Assembly (NCBI GenBank): GCA_021186555.1
Contig: JAJKFL010000006.1
Coordinates: forward strand, 5,304,215-5,368,214
DNA length: 64,000 bases
Origin: Reticulitermes speratus
Taxonomy: Eukaryota; Arthropoda; Insecta; Blattodea; Rhinotermitidae
Direction: 5' to 3'
In this document: piece by piece, positions 1 to 11,455 of the stretch
Layout of the letters: each line of letters opens with the position of its first letter
How positions within the stretch are numbered: position 1 is the first letter of the stretch
The notes under the pieces: model-generated
Database searches by the model: none
What the model saw: the letters and a program-made list of their open reading frames with translations, nothing else
Told to the model about the DNA's origin: nothing
Program-made: the position numbers and the translations under genes

Positions 1-837
1 ATCGTAGCATATGGACGTTCGTGTTGTCGAAGGCAGATGTTAAACATGAAGAACGGCGCAAAATGAATATGATAATATTTACAGTCAAACTTGGACTGCC
101 TGAAGACAGAAGACCTTCCTCTGCCCCGTCCACCCGTAGACTTTGTGGCTTGGACGTTGCCGAAATCAATTCCTTTAGTTAGCTTGGAGCTCTGGAGTAG
201 CATGTGTGTTCCCAGTAGGCCATCATTAACATTAACATTATAACGCAGTGTGCTTTGTACGATGCATATTTTTAATATCTACACTTTATATAATGTTGAC
301 ATCAAAATTATCCTGAAATTAGATTGTAAGACTTCCTACGCCTGAACAGCTACGCGTGCTGCACACTGGACGACGGAATCTGAACTATTGTTGGGATTTA
401 CTTGATGTAAAGTTGGCATGACAAAACTTTACGATACACGAGACATCTGACGGACGTTCTTGAAATGTAGTCTGAAAAATGAAGTTGTGCGGTTGTTATG
501 GGTGTAGTGTTAGTTATGTGCTGTTCTGAAAGGATGAAAAAGTAAGTAACATTCACTCTTTTGGATTAACTGTGTTCGTAATATACTTATGCACGTTAAG
601 GAATCTGGTTTCGTATATGGCGTGCAACTGTACTTTGTTGCGACAGTTAAGAGATAATTTGTTGAATTTTGAATTTTGGCGCCAATGCCTTCAAGGGAAA
701 TTGTAAACTGGAAATATAAGGGCTTTATCGACGCAGAGGGCTAAAGACTTAACCATGATAGGGACCGCTGTAGAACGTTCTGAAATAGTCTGCGACATTT
801 GAGGTTTTCATATTGGTGCTGTTGAAGATTTTAGTCG
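1..837. other. no gene seen
   Basis: AT-rich, stop-dense sequence on both strands. No repeat unit, tRNA-like box or coding-looking frame was recognised. Confidence 0.5.
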
Positions 838-1006
838 CCTGGGATATGACGCCACAGGTAGATTGGTATACAGGTACCTAAGTTTCAGAGCATCTTTCCG
901 GCTGCTCCTTCTGTATAGTCCAAGAGAAGGCTACCCCGAAGATTGAGACAGCAAGCCCATCCGAAACGTTGGTACCTGTATGTCAGTCTGCACAGCGTCA
1001 CATCCA
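838..1006. repeat. fold-back element with hammerhead-like core
   Basis: Imperfect inverted repeat. The left arm starts GGGATATGACGCC (841) and the right arm ends GCGTCACATCC (about 1006). Between them is a degenerate core, GAAGATTGAGAC...ATCCGAAACGTTGG (about 940-980). The GACGCC/GGCGTC arm ends recur at about 18.2, 37.85 and 44.05 kb, so this is a dispersed family. Confidence 0.5.
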
Positions 1007-1836
1007 AGAAGAAGAAGAAATCTAATTACATACATGTATGTCATTAGATTTGATTGTGAATTTTGAACTTTTGATTTATTCTTAGTTAGTTTAATGACGT
1101 TGTTTCTACTGTAGAGGTTATGTAGTCTTGTGGGCCTGTTTTGAATTGTCAGGTTAATTCTGATGTCAATGGGCCAGTAACTTCTGTACGGTCAAAGCCG
1201 AAAGCCCATATCCAAGAATTTCTTCTTCCTCATATCAAATTATATCCTGTGACATAACAAGCTTCAGCTGTTTTATATAATGAGCAAAAAACCTTTACCA
1301 ACATTTATATTATCATTATTAATACATTTTTGATTGGCACACATAAATGGGCTTCATACATTTTTTGTGTAACATTCTTTGTTATGTGTAGAGTAATTTT
1401 TGCCACTAGTAATATTCACCATTAAATTTTTGCCAACATAAAAGTTATACCCAACAGATCACCTAGTACTGACAGGGTTATTAAATCAAGGTAGATGTGA
1501 TGAATGAGACACATACCGTGCATAGTATGATGGGGAAGTGCCGACAAAATTCTGGTGAAATACAGATTCATGTAGCATTTTGATAGTTTTGTAGACGGAG
1601 TGATTATAACCTGGACAACTGGGGTTCGATTCCAGGCACAACAGTTTATTTTCACTGAATTGTGACTTTGGGGAAATCTGTTTTAAAAGAATGGCATTAG
1701 TATTGTGTCTAATACTGCAAACTATTTTGTAGTTTCTTTTGTATCTTGGACATCCTGTTGTGTTGCATATGTTACAAAATAGTTATTAAATTACCATTAA
1801 CACAACTTATTATATTAGCTATATTATATACATATT
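1007..1836. other. no gene seen
   Basis: Includes a GAAGAAGAAG run at about 1010-1019. The rest is AT-rich with only short ORFs, and no known family was recognised. Confidence 0.5.
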
Positions 1837-1877
1837 CGGCTACATGTTTCAACCATTTTATGGTCATCGTCAGGCCG
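1837..1877 (-). ncRNA. hammerhead-ribozyme-like motif (copy 1)
   Basis: Read on the minus strand: stem I 5' half CGGC, core CTGACGA, one extra T, stem II GACCA-TAAAA-TGGTT, then GAAAC-AT-GTA, then stem I 3' half GCCG. CGGC and GCCG pair perfectly. This is the order of a minimal type I hammerhead with a very short stem III and a GUA cleavage triplet. The extra T after the core is not canonical, so activity is unknown. Such motifs are reported in Penelope-like retroelements; assignment here is inference. Confidence 0.5.
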
Positions 1878-1879
1878 TT

Positions 1880-2082
1880 TAAATGCATAAAACCAAAATT
1901 ACATTTTCAAACATAATTTATGGGGTTAGATTCAGATCGCAGTCTTTGGTGTTATAAAATGCATGCCAATAAATTTTTTTTAACACAAAATATGTAATTA
2001 TAGCATTTAGTATAAAAACTGTCAGTGGTTTTTTAAATATGTCATCCCGTTGCATTGTTTATAACAGAAATAAAGTCAAAAT
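1880..2082. other. AT-rich, nothing assigned
   Basis: Short AT-rich stretch between two hammerhead-like copies. It may be body sequence of the same retroelement family, but no coding remnant is visible. Confidence 0.35.
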
Positions 2083-2117
2083 CAGTCCAAACACAACTAA
2101 ATTCTATTTATTATGCA

Positions 2118-2158
2118 GAACTACATGTTTCGACCTATTTCAGGCCATCCTCAGGTTC
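2118..2158 (-). ncRNA. hammerhead-ribozyme-like motif (copy 2)
   Basis: Minus strand: GAAC, CTGAGGA, T, GGCCT-GAAAT-AGGTC, GAAACATGTA, GTTC. Stem I (GAAC/GTTC) is perfectly paired and differs completely from copy 1 (CGGC/GCCG). Conserved pairing without conserved sequence is what an RNA fold predicts. Confidence 0.5.
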
Positions 2159-2212
2159 ACAGTTTGTGTTTAAAAACATATTCCTTACTCAATATATTTA
2201 AACACAAATTGT

Positions 2213-2253
2213 GAACCTGAGGATGACCTGAAATAGGTCGAAACATGTATTTC
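2213..2253 (+). ncRNA. hammerhead-ribozyme-like motif (copy 3)
   Basis: Plus strand, in the right arm of the palindrome: GAAC, CTGAGGA, T, GACCT-GAAAT-AGGTC (perfect 5-bp stem II), GAAACATGTA, TTTC. Three of four stem I pairs are kept. Confidence 0.45.
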
Positions 2254-2438
2254 TGTATAGTAAATGGAATTTAGTTGTGTTTGGACGGATTGTGACTTGA
2301 TTTCTGTCAGTGTTGCTGTTTGTCGTCTTCACAGAGAACAGCGTCTTTTTGTGTGGCGTCTGACGGTAAGTGCGACGTATCCGTTGATATGTTGGCATGG
2401 AACGTGCGTCATTTGTATTCCGTCTTATTGTTTCGCAG

Positions 2439-2749
2439 GAGGCACGCGGTGAGGTAGTTGGTTGAGACACTGCGCTACAAGCCGGAAGGTCGCGGGTTCG
2501 ATTCCCGATGGTGTCACTGGAATTTTTCATTGACACAATCCTTTCGGTCGCACTATGGCCCTCGGGTCGACTCAGCCTCTAACAGAAATGAGTACCAGGA
2601 ATATTTCCTGGGGGGTAAAGGCGGCCGGTGCGTAGGGCTGAGAACCTTACCACCTTCATGTGCCGATTGTCTAGAAATCTGTGAGCCTCAACCTCCTGGA
2701 ACCCTAAGGGTCTGTCCAGGCCTGTAACGGGTTTGCTTTACCTTTACCG
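2439..2749 (+). mobile_element. tRNA-derived SINE, family C
   Basis: The tRNA-like head has A-box-like GGTAGTTGGTTGAG and B box GGTTCGATTCC at about 2490. A body follows, ending GTTTGCTTTACCTTTACC. It is flanked by a perfect 13-bp target-site duplication TATTGTTTCGCAG (2426-2438 and 2750-2762), which fixes both ends. Near-identical copies lie at 15,174 (+) and 57,397 (-), and a 5'-truncated one at 27.7 kb. Confidence 0.85.
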
Positions 2750-2815
2750 TATTGTTTCGCAGCTGGTTTTGTTTCCGATGTGTGCGTGCTTGATGTCAGA
2801 AGGAGACATTTTGTA

Positions 2816-3247
2816 TAGGCTGACCATAATTCCTTGAGACAAAAACGGGACGAGATGGGGGGGGGGGGATGTTCATAAACAGTAGGACATTTAAAAAAAA
2901 AGTTTTATTACATAAAAATATTGAACTCACAATAATTCTTCACAGAACCGCGCAAGTGTTGCCAACACGTATTTTTTATTTTCTCTCAATAATTCAATGA
3001 CTTTAAAGTTACACTATTTATTCAATGGGCAATTGTCGATCTCGATCAACGCGCCTCTACCGACGGTTACACGAATGACTGGTACCTACAATAGCAGCCA
3101 TTGATGCAGACTTGATTATAGGTTATGATTGACCAATATTCAAGCATATTTTAAAGTTCTTATAAAAAACGGGACAAAAGTGGCATTTTTACTAAAACGA
3201 CGGACGGCCGGGACATAGCAAAAAAAACGGGACATATGGTCAGCCTA
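2816..3247. mobile_element. non-autonomous hAT-type transposon
   Basis: Terminal inverted repeats TAGGCTGACCATA / TATGGTCAGCCTA are perfect over 13 bp. Both ends are flanked by the identical 8-bp duplication ATTTTGTA (2808-2815, 3248-3255). An 8-bp duplication fits the hAT superfamily. The 432-bp interior holds a G run and several AAACGGGAC motifs but no transposase. Confidence 0.8.
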
Positions 3248-3261
3248 ATTTTGTAGCATGT

Positions 3262-3530
3262 AAAGGTAAAGTTCTCTCTAGAACGTACCATGAAGGCCCA
3301 GAGAGGGAGTAGAGGATTAGCTGTACTCTTTCTTTAACCCAGGCGCTAGATGAGGGTGGGTGATCAACTTCACGCCCCGGCCGCTTTACCCCCGGGAAAG
3401 AGACCCGGTACCTATTGTATAGGAGGCTGTGTGGGCCCCAGGGCAGGTATGGACGGGTGCGGAATATCTCGCCCCCACCGGGATTCGACCCGCGGACCGT
3501 CCAGCCCGTATGTGGTCAGTTGTAAGTTGG
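3262..3530 (-). mobile_element. tRNA-derived SINE, family A
   Basis: Reverse orientation. The B-box complement (GGGATTCGACCC) is near 3480 and the head lies toward 3530. The body carries the family landmarks GTACCCGG, GGGGCGTGAAG and TTAAAGAAAGAGTA (reversed). The 3' tail, with the AAGGTAAAG complement, is at about 3262. Compare the cleaner copies at 19.15 and 49.02 kb. Confidence 0.75.
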
Positions 3531-3862
3531 CCATCCGTATTGCGTGCTAATACAGGCAGATTATCTGACGTCACTGTCACGAAAGCTAAGGTCTGGTCGG
3601 TAGGTGTACAGCTTTGCGTTCTGGAGGCCTCTGATCCAAATTTCTGCCCGTATCTCGACGGCCCTACTTGAAGTTTGTGGTTATTCTCACTTCCAGTTAC
3701 ATGTCGGGACACTTTCATCTCAAATTATCCTACGACTGTTAGTTCATACCATCACTACACAGAGTGAGCTACCGACAGCGTTATTAAGTAAACCGAAGAT
3801 AATTACAATCCTTAGTTATCTCCTCTCCTGTACTTTTGATTCTCTATTATACCCTACCAGCT
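3531..3862. other. no gene seen
   Basis: Short ORFs only, with no codon structure or motif recognised. Confidence 0.4.
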
Positions 3863-4113
3863 GATCCCAGTGGCCGCGCGGTCTAAGGCGTGGGTCTGCG
3901 GTCGCTTGAAGGGATTGTGGGTTCGAATCCCGCCGGGGGCATGGATGTTTGTCTCTTGTGAGTGTTGTGTGTTGTCAGGTAGAGGTCACTGCGACGAGCT
4001 GGTCCCTCGTCCAGAGGAGTCCTACCGAGTGTGGTGTGTCTGAGTGTGATCGTGAAGCTTCGAAAAATGAGGCGGTCTAGGCCCAATAGGGCTCTAGAAC
4101 CATTGTAAAAAAA
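3863..4113 (+). mobile_element. tRNA-derived SINE, family B
   Basis: Head GATCCCAGTGGCCGCGCGG, B box GGTTCGAATCCC, then GGGGGCATGGATGTTTGTC. The long tail form runs through AGGTAGAGGTC and GAGGCGGTCTAGGCC to a poly-A stretch at about 4104-4113. Other long-tail copies: 29.2 kb (-), 33.7 kb (+) and 63.45 kb (+). Confidence 0.85.
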
Positions 4114-4959
4114 AAATTATCTCCTCCCAAAATCTGTCATCTCCAATTAGTGTTTCGACAGGATCATGGATTGTGAAACACTCTGTAGTCAATGAAGATT
4201 GCTTCAGGTGCTCATCTCCAGATGCAGCGTTAGATTGCAGTTGCTTGTGACGTAATTAGGGCCCGAGGGCAGATGAGGTAACTGTGAAGCTCGATCGAAC
4301 GGGATTTAATGAGGCTAACGAATTTGTTTACAGCCTGTTACTGACGGAGTTTTGTTCATCGGGAAGTCTTCTCACACATCACTGCCTGTGGGTGGCAATA
4401 TGACGTGCCTTTAATGTACCGAAACTATAACAAACTTTGGAATTTTTATTTGTTTTGTGATTTTGCTTTTGAGCAGTGAAGTACTAGGGTACTGACCAGC
4501 GAGAATGTGATCGTGGATTGCCGTCGTGTGAGGCATTCTTTACGTGATGATTCAGGAGTAGTCCGTCAGTCTTTGTGGTTGCGCTAATCACGTGATCATG
4601 AGAAATTCCTGTTAACATGGGTCCAATTCGAAAAGTTCTCGGAATCCCTGCAGTTTTAAAATCAGATAATTACCACAAATGTAGATTTAAGTGAACATGT
4701 TTACAGCATTTTGATGTAATGCGAAAGGGATACTTATATGACAATGAAACGTGTTATATAAGCTGTTAATTGTCCGCCTGCGACATAAATTCATATTTCA
4801 GCTCGGATACGCACAGTGTGGCATTCACTTTAATAATTCGCCGTTAGGAGGATGCTGTACTCAAAATCACTTCATTAATAGCAGTCTCGTCTTCCTGCAG
4901 TTTGCATGAAGTTAGTTCGTGTAACCTCCTTTAAAGACGAAAGTTAAGCTAGATGATAT
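4114..4959. other. no gene seen
   Basis: Apparently single-copy sequence before the satellite. No long frame, tRNA box or repeat was recognised. Confidence 0.4.
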
Positions 4960-7900
4960 GTAAACACTCAGCTCGTACCGCGCAGTAAACACACTCCCAA
5001 ACCAATCAGTTAATGCTGTATAGGGAAATAATCGCTGTTTGTTCTAGATCAGTAAAAACCATAGAAATACACTGTGTGGGCAGAACGTAGCATTTGTGAA
5101 TGTTAAACATGGTGGTACATATAGTAACCACTGGGCTTTAGAGGGTTAATATTTAAAGACCCAGTTCGTACCTCGCAGTAAACACACTATGTCTCAGTTA
5201 TACAAACCAATCAGTTAATGCTGTACAGTGAAATAATCGCTGTTTGTTCTGAGATCCCACAAACACATAAATACAGTCCGTACCGCGCAGTAACACACTC
5301 CGTTCAGTTATACAAACAGTCGTTAATGTTTACAGTGAAATAATCGCGTTTGTTTGAGATCCACCAAAACACTAAAACAGTCGTACCGGCAGTAAACACA
5401 CTCCGTCTCAGTTTACAAACCATCAGTTAATGTTACAGTGAAATAATCGCTGTTGTTGTGAGATCCACACAAAACACATAAATACAGTCGTACCGCGCGT
5501 AACACACTCCGTCTCGTTATCAAACCAGTCGTTAATGTTTACAGTGAAATAATCGCTGTTTGTTTGAGTCCACAAAACACATAATTCAGTCCGTACCGCG
5601 CGTAAACACACTCCGTCTCAGTTATACAAACCAGTCAGTTAATGTGTACAGTGAAATAATCGCTGTTGTTCTGAGATCCACACAAACACATAAATACAGT
5701 CGTCCGAGTAAACACACTCCTCTCAGTTATACAAACCAGTCAGTTAATGTTGTACAGTGAAATAATCGCTGTTTGTTTGAGATCCACACAAAACACATAA
5801 ATACAGTCCGTACCGCGCAGTAAACACACTCGTCTCAGTTATACAACCAGTCAGTTAATGTTGTACAGTGAAATAATCGCTGTTTGTTTGAGATCACAAA
5901 AACACTAATACAGTCCGTACCGCGCAGTAAACACACTCCGTCTCATTATACAAACCAGTCAGTTAATGTTGTACAGTGAAATAATCGCTGTTTGTCTGAG
6001 ATCCACACAAAACACATAAATACAGTCCGTACCGCGCAGTAAACACACTCCGTCTCAGTTATACAAACCAGTCAGTTATGTTGTACAGTGAAATAATCGC
6101 TGTTTGTTGTGGATCCACACAAAACACATAAATACAGTCCGTACCGCGCAGTAAACACACTCGTCTCAGTTATACAAACAGTCAGTTAATGTTTACGTGA
6201 AATATCGCTGTTTGTTGAGATCCACACAAAACACATAAATCAGTCCGTACGGCAGTAAACACACTCCGTTCAGTTTAAACCAGTCAGTTAATGTGTACAG
6301 TGAAATAATCGCTGTTTGTTTGAGATCCACACAAAACACATAAATACAGTCCGTACCGCGCAGTAACACACTCCGTTCAGTTATACAACCAGTCAGTTAA
6401 TGTTGTACAGTGAATAATCGCTGTTTGTTTGGATCCACACAAAACACATAAATACAGTCCGTACGCGCAGTAACACACTCGTCTCAGTTATACAAACAGT
6501 CGTTAATGTGTACAGTGAAATAATCGCTGTTTGTTTGGATCCCACAAAACACATAAATCAGTCCGTACCGCGCAGTAAACACCTCCTCTCAGTTATACAA
6601 ACGTCAGTTATGTTGTACAGTGAAATATCGCTGTTTGTTTGAGATCCACACAAAACACATAAATACAGTCGTACCGCGCAGTAAACACACTCCGTCTCAG
6701 TTATACAAACCAGTCATTATGTTGTACAGTGAAATAATCGCTGTTGTTTGAGATCCACACAAAAACATAAATACAGTCGTACGCGCAGTAAACACACCCG
6801 TCTCAGTTATACAAACCAGTCAGTTAATGTTGTACAGTGAAATAATCGCTGTTTGTTTGAGTCCACAAAAACACTAAATACAGTCCGTACCGCGCAGTAA
6901 CACACTCCGTCTCAGTTATACAAACAGTCAGTTATGTTGTACGTGAAATAATCGCTGTTTGTTTGAGATCCACACAAAACAATAATACAGTCGTACCGCG
7001 CAGTAAACACATCCGTTCAGTTATACAAACGTCAGTTAATGTTGTACAGTGAAATAATCGCTGTTTGTTCTGAGATCCACACAAAAACATAAATACAGTC
7101 CGTACCGCGCAGTAAACACACTCCGCTCAGTTATACAACCAGTCAGTATGTTGTACAGTGAAATAATCGCTGTTTGTTTGGATCCACACAAAACACATAA
7201 ATACAGTCGTCGCGCAGTAAACACACTCGTCTCAGTTATACAAACCAGTCAGTTAATGTTGTACAGTGAAATAATCGCTGTTTGTTTGAGATCCACACAA
7301 AACACATAAATACAGTCCGTACCGCGCAGTAAACACACTCCGTCTCAGTTATACAAACCAGTCAGTTAATGTTGTACAGTGAAATAATCGCTGTTTGTTT
7401 GAGATCCACACAAAACACATAAATACAGTCCGTACCGCGCAGTAAACACACTCCGTCTCAGTTATACAAACCAGTCAGTTAATGTTGTACAGTGAAATAA
7501 TCGCTGTTTGTTTGAGATCCACACAAAACACATAAATACAGTCCGTACCGCGCAGTAAACACACTCCGTCTCAGTTATACAAACCAGTCAGTTAATGTTG
7601 TACAGTGAAATAATCGCTGTTTGTTTGAGATCCACACAAAACACATAAATACAGTCCGTACCGCGCAGTAAACACACTCGTCTCAGTTATACAAACCAGT
7701 CAGTTAATGTTGTACAGTGAAAAATCGCTGTTTGTTCTGAGATCCACACAAAACACATAAATACAGTCGTACCGCGCAGTAAACACACTCCGTCTCAGTT
7801 ATACAACCAGTCAGTTAATGTGTACAGTGAAATAATCGCTGTTTGTTCTGAGATCCACACAAAACAATAAATACAGTCCGTACGCGCAGTAAACACACTC

Positions 7901-8741
7901 GTCTCAGTTATACAAACCAGTCAGTTAATGTTGTACAGTGAAATAATCGCTGTTTGTTCTGAGATCCACACAAAACACATAAATACATTGGTCGACGTGT
8001 TAGTAAAACTTCGTTCAGTTATAAAACCAGTCAGTAATGTTGTACAGTGAAAAACGCTGTTGTGTGAATCACACAACACATTAAATCATTCCGACGCGCT
8101 GTAACACACTCCGTCTCAGTTTACAACCGTCAGTTAATGTGTACAGTGAAATAATCGCTGTTTGTTCTGATCCACAAAAAACACATAAATCATCGTACGC
8201 GCAGTAACACACGCCGCTCACTTATACAAACAGTAGTTAAGCTTTAAGTGAAATAATCGCTGTTAGTGTGAGATCACACAAAACACATAAATACATCCGT
8301 ACCGCCAGTAAACACACTCCTTCAGTTTAACAAACCAGTCAGTAATGTTGTACAGTGAAATAATCGCTGTTTGTTTGAGATCCACACAAAACACATAATA
8401 CAGTCCGTACCGCGCAGTAAACACACTCCGTCTCAGTTATACAAACCAGTCAGTTAATGTTGTACAGTGAAATAATCGCTGTTTGTTGTGAGATCCACAC
8501 AAAACACATAAATACAGTTCGTACCGCGCAGTAAACACACTCCGTCTCAGTTATACAAACCAGTCAGTTAATGCTGTACAGTGAAATAATCGCTGTTTGT
8601 TCTGAGATCCACACAAAACACATAAATACAGTCCGTACCGCGCAGTAAACACACTCCGTCTCAGTTATACAAACCAGTCAGTTAATGCTGTACAGTGAAA
8701 TAATCGCTGTTTGTTCTGAGATCCACACAAAACACATAAAT
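4960..8741. repeat. 113-bp satellite array
   Basis: About 33 head-to-tail copies of a 113-bp unit containing GTACCGCGCAGTAAACACAC, GTCAGTTAATGTTGTACAG and AATAATCGCTGTTTGTT. Successive CGTCTC positions at 7341 and 7454 give the period. Copies at 7240-7660 and 8340-8740 are clean. Most of 5280-7240 and 7990-8340 carry scattered single-base deletions. The flank after one early copy (about 5068-5137) recurs after the last copy (about 8742-8808), so a flank-containing block was duplicated. Confidence 0.95.
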
Positions 8742-8809
8742 ACACTGTGTGGGCTGAACGTAGAATTTGTGAATGTTAAACGTGGTGGTACATAAAGTAA
8801 CCACTGGGC

Positions 8810-9579
8810 CCGGGACCTGTTCAAAGAAAGAGAAGCGTGTCAGATATCTGAAGTTGTACTGGCGTAAAACGCGGCGGAAAAGAAATTGACATTTGTCGGA
8901 ATTAGACGTGATGTTCCATATTTCGACGCTGTGTGGGTCCTTATTTTGACAGTATGTAAAATTTTTGAAGGGGCGCTGTCAGCAGAAATAAAAAGAAATA
9001 TAAAGTAGATATTCAGAAAAATATTTGTGGAAATAAATGTCATTATATTTGCACTATTGCTACTCGTATCACGCGGGGCCCGATTGCGATCCTTGTGTCG
9101 GGCCCCAAAAAGTTATTGTGCAGAGCAAAATAGGTACTAAGGTTTTGGTATATTAGCGTACGTTAGGATGAAAAATTAAAATGGTCCCTTTTTATCATTT
9201 TTAAAAATTACTTATGCGCGAATCCATGAGCGCGGGGCCCTCATAAGCGCGTCAAATCGGTCCGATCGGCCTAAGGCCGGCCCTAATTACAGAAATCATT
9301 GTTAGAAAGCACACAAGAAACATTAAGAAGTTAGAATTGTGAAGTTACTTTACTGCTAGTCAAAGATCTAAACAGGTTAAACCGACGTTTATTAATAGCA
9401 AGTTAGACATAATATACGGGAGATTTACAATAGGAACATAAATACTATTACGTTCACTTTTTTCGGGATTAGGTACGTTTTGGTTTTTGTAATTGGTATT
9501 CCAGAAACACAGGACTGATAAATTCTGAAAGTCGTGAAAGTTGTGTTAAAGAGTATTAAGTTAGCTACTAAGTGTAAAT
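8810..9579. other. no gene seen; GGGCCC-rich remnants
   Basis: AT-rich apart from GCGGGGCCCGAT (9073), GTCGGGCCCC (9097), GCGGGGCCCTC (9230) and GGCCTAAGGCCGGCCCT (about 9269-9285). These could be worn inverted-repeat ends of a DNA element, but no duplication was found. Confidence 0.35.
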
Positions 9580-9833
9580 TTAGGGTACGCGCACACTAGA
9601 GCGCAGCGGACGGAACGGACGCATCGCAATATTTTTACTGAGTAAGCACACTGCCACGTGTCCCTCACAGTCAATCCAGACCACAACCCAGTCTCAACAA
9701 GGCAGATTGCATCATTTTCCCCACCGTGTCACGCCATGCAATACAATAACTTCACCGCTGAGTCAGCCGGACGCGCCGGCCTGACGGAAAAAGATTCCCC
9801 TCCCAGAATCCGATACGGAATTGCCGCACTCCG

Positions 9834-10508
9834 TTTTTTTTAAAACATTATTCCTTTATTTCCTTGTAAATACACATTTCTATACACACATGTTTGGAGG
9901 ATTAAACAATTGTTCCATTTACCAATTGCTTATGTGGGCTAGGTATCGGAACTTCCTTCCTAACCTATATGTACAATGTTAGAAAAACACATACTCTTTG
10001 TTATTGTAGTGAAAAATTTTATAAAAAACACTACCTTCTGAATGTATCTAGTTATAGTAAGGCATGTTTGGGCCTTTTATGTATGTAGCGTTTGTACATT
10101 TTTTGTAGGTCTGACTTCTCGTAGTGGCCGATTTTTGCCACGAGTGGGTTTGTGTGTTCAGTACATTGGGTATAAAACCGAGCGGAGAGATGAAGTAGGT
10201 ATTCTTGTAGCCTTTCGATGTCTATATTGCAGTGGAGATCTTTGATGGGTGTTCTTCTAGGAGCATTTAAGATCACTCTCAAACATTTGTTTTGTAGGAT
10301 TTGTAGTTGTTTGTATGTAGAATCACTGACGGAGCACCAGACTGGGACTGCGTAGGATATTATGGACCGGATTGAGGTTTTATAGAGAAGGATTTTAGTT
10401 GAAGTTGTTAAAGTTTATTCCTTACTGAGAAGAGGGAATAGCTTGATGAGTGCAGCGATTGCTTTTCCAATCTGTCCTTTAATGTGTGGTGAGTAATTTA
10501 GGGACCAT
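9834..10508 (-). mobile_element. 5'-truncated Jockey-type LINE insertion
   Basis: Inserted within the Harbinger derivative. Comparison with 60.33-60.36 kb shows the host sequence is split at about 9833/10509. The T run at 9834-9842 is the poly-A tail of a minus-strand insertion, followed by a 3' UTR and the end of ORF2. 5' truncation is usual for target-primed insertion. Confidence 0.85.
10052..10505 (-). pseudogene. Jockey-clade reverse transcriptase, C-terminal remnant
   Basis: On the minus strand the frame reads LNYSPHIKGQIGKAIAALI, then a stop near 10,419, then ILLYKTSIRSIISYAVPVWC, then QLQILQNKCLRVILNAPRRT and about 60 further residues to the stop at 10,052. The order (IKxxxxKAxxALxxLxPLL; LLYKTxIRxxxxYAxPVW; LQxxQNKxLRxILNAP) is the thumb and C-terminal region of Jockey-type ORF2. 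The catalytic palm is absent. The internal stop and 5' truncation make it dead. The clade call rests on these motifs only. Confidence 0.8.
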
Positions 10509-10610
10509 GCGTCCGGTGCGGATCAGTGCGTGATGGTACGTAACTAGTAAAGGGAAGAATATCTATCTCCGTCCGTTCCGTCCGCTGCGCTCCAGTGTGC
10601 GCGTACCTTA

Positions 10611-10745
10611 AGGCTCCCGCCGCGATGTTGATGAAGAATCTTCTTGGACTCCTTACCCTTGAAGATGGGACCGATACGTTATCCCGAAACGTCGGTAAAC
10701 AATTACCACACGACGCTGTGTAAATTCCAGAAGAGCGCAGGTCTC
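10611..10745 (+). repeat. dispersed short element, family G (hammerhead-like core)
   Basis: Starts CCGCCGCGATGTTGATG. The core GAAGATGGGACC...TATCCCGAAACGTCGG is followed by AATTACCACACGACGC and CCAGAAGAGCGCAG. Copies lie at 44.85, 46.23 (a palindromic pair) and 53.79 kb. The first bases abut the Harbinger right end. Confidence 0.7.
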
Positions 10746-11267
10746 AGTTGCTAAGTGATATACAGCAGGAAGTACTTTACATTAATTTTGTATAACGTAA
10801 TTATAAATAATGCCGCTTATCGCAAACAACAAACTGAAGAACACAAAACTTAGGGTAACGCAGATAGTTCCGCTGCCAGAAAGATGAAATAATCATTATT
10901 TCCTTGCGAGTAAATATAACTTAGAAAATGCTGCCCCATGAAAATGACGGGTGGATCCGTCAAGGTCACTGGGTTTAGACATGGGGGGAGGGGGCAAATA
11001 AATGTGAACGTTGGAGTTAGAATAATTACGCAATGTATAGAGTCATTATTTTACATGGCAAATATAATTTGCCAACTTCGTGTCGGCTTGTTTATCGTAT
11101 TGACGTTGCCCACTCAGCCGGCCGCCCAAAGGCGCGGTGGACTAGCGGCGGGAAGTGACAAAGGATAGTTGTCAAATAAAATAAGGACACTTAGTTACTG
11201 TGGGTTACTTTACCTTCCACTGGCGTATAATGTGAAGGTGTCTCCTGCTTTGCCCCATTTCTCTTCT
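10746..11267. other. no gene seen
   Basis: Mixed-composition sequence. The frame at 10,938-11,168 has no recognisable motif and is probably chance. Confidence 0.4.
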
Positions 11268-11455
11268 TCTTCTATGGCTCGACAGTCCTATATGGGCCTG
11301 GGCCTCCTCGTTTCGTCGAGGTTTCATGGTCAGGCACATTTTAGACACACCACAGTCGGTAGCACTCCTCTGGACGAGGGATCAGCTCGTCGCAGAGACC
11401 TCTACCTGACAACACACAACACTCAGAACAGACAGACATCCATGCCCAAGGCGGG
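11268..11455 (-). mobile_element. SINE family B, long-tail form, head missing
   Basis: Reverse orientation. It contains the complements of AGGCCCAGGCCCATATAGG, GAGCTGATCCCTCGTCC, GGTAGAGGTCTCTGCG and the GCATGGATGTCTG junction. It stops where the tRNA head should begin and runs into the T-rich array at 11,456. Confidence 0.75.

Larger units (their letters stand above)
2083..2287. repeat. palindromic (fold-back) retroelement-end pair
   Basis: The left arm (2083-2175) is repeated in reverse complement as the right arm (about 2200-2287), starting from CAGTCCAAACACAAC and its complement. Each arm carries one hammerhead-like motif, pointing in opposite directions. Arm divergence is modest: CATCC vs CATCG-type changes and a few length differences. 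Confidence 0.75.
9583..10607. mobile_element. non-autonomous PIF/Harbinger transposon (deletion derivative)
   Basis: Ends GGGTACGCGCACACT and GTGTGCGCGTACC continue as long terminal inverted repeats (GCGCAGCGGACGGAACGGAC). They are flanked by a TTA/TTA 3-bp duplication (9580-9582, 10608-10610), the signature of PIF/Harbinger. Left-side sequence equals the right end of the full element at 60.24-63.44 kb in reverse complement, then jumps to that element's 5' untranslated part (60.34-60.53 kb). The two genes are therefore deleted. A Jockey fragment interrupts it. Confidence 0.9.
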
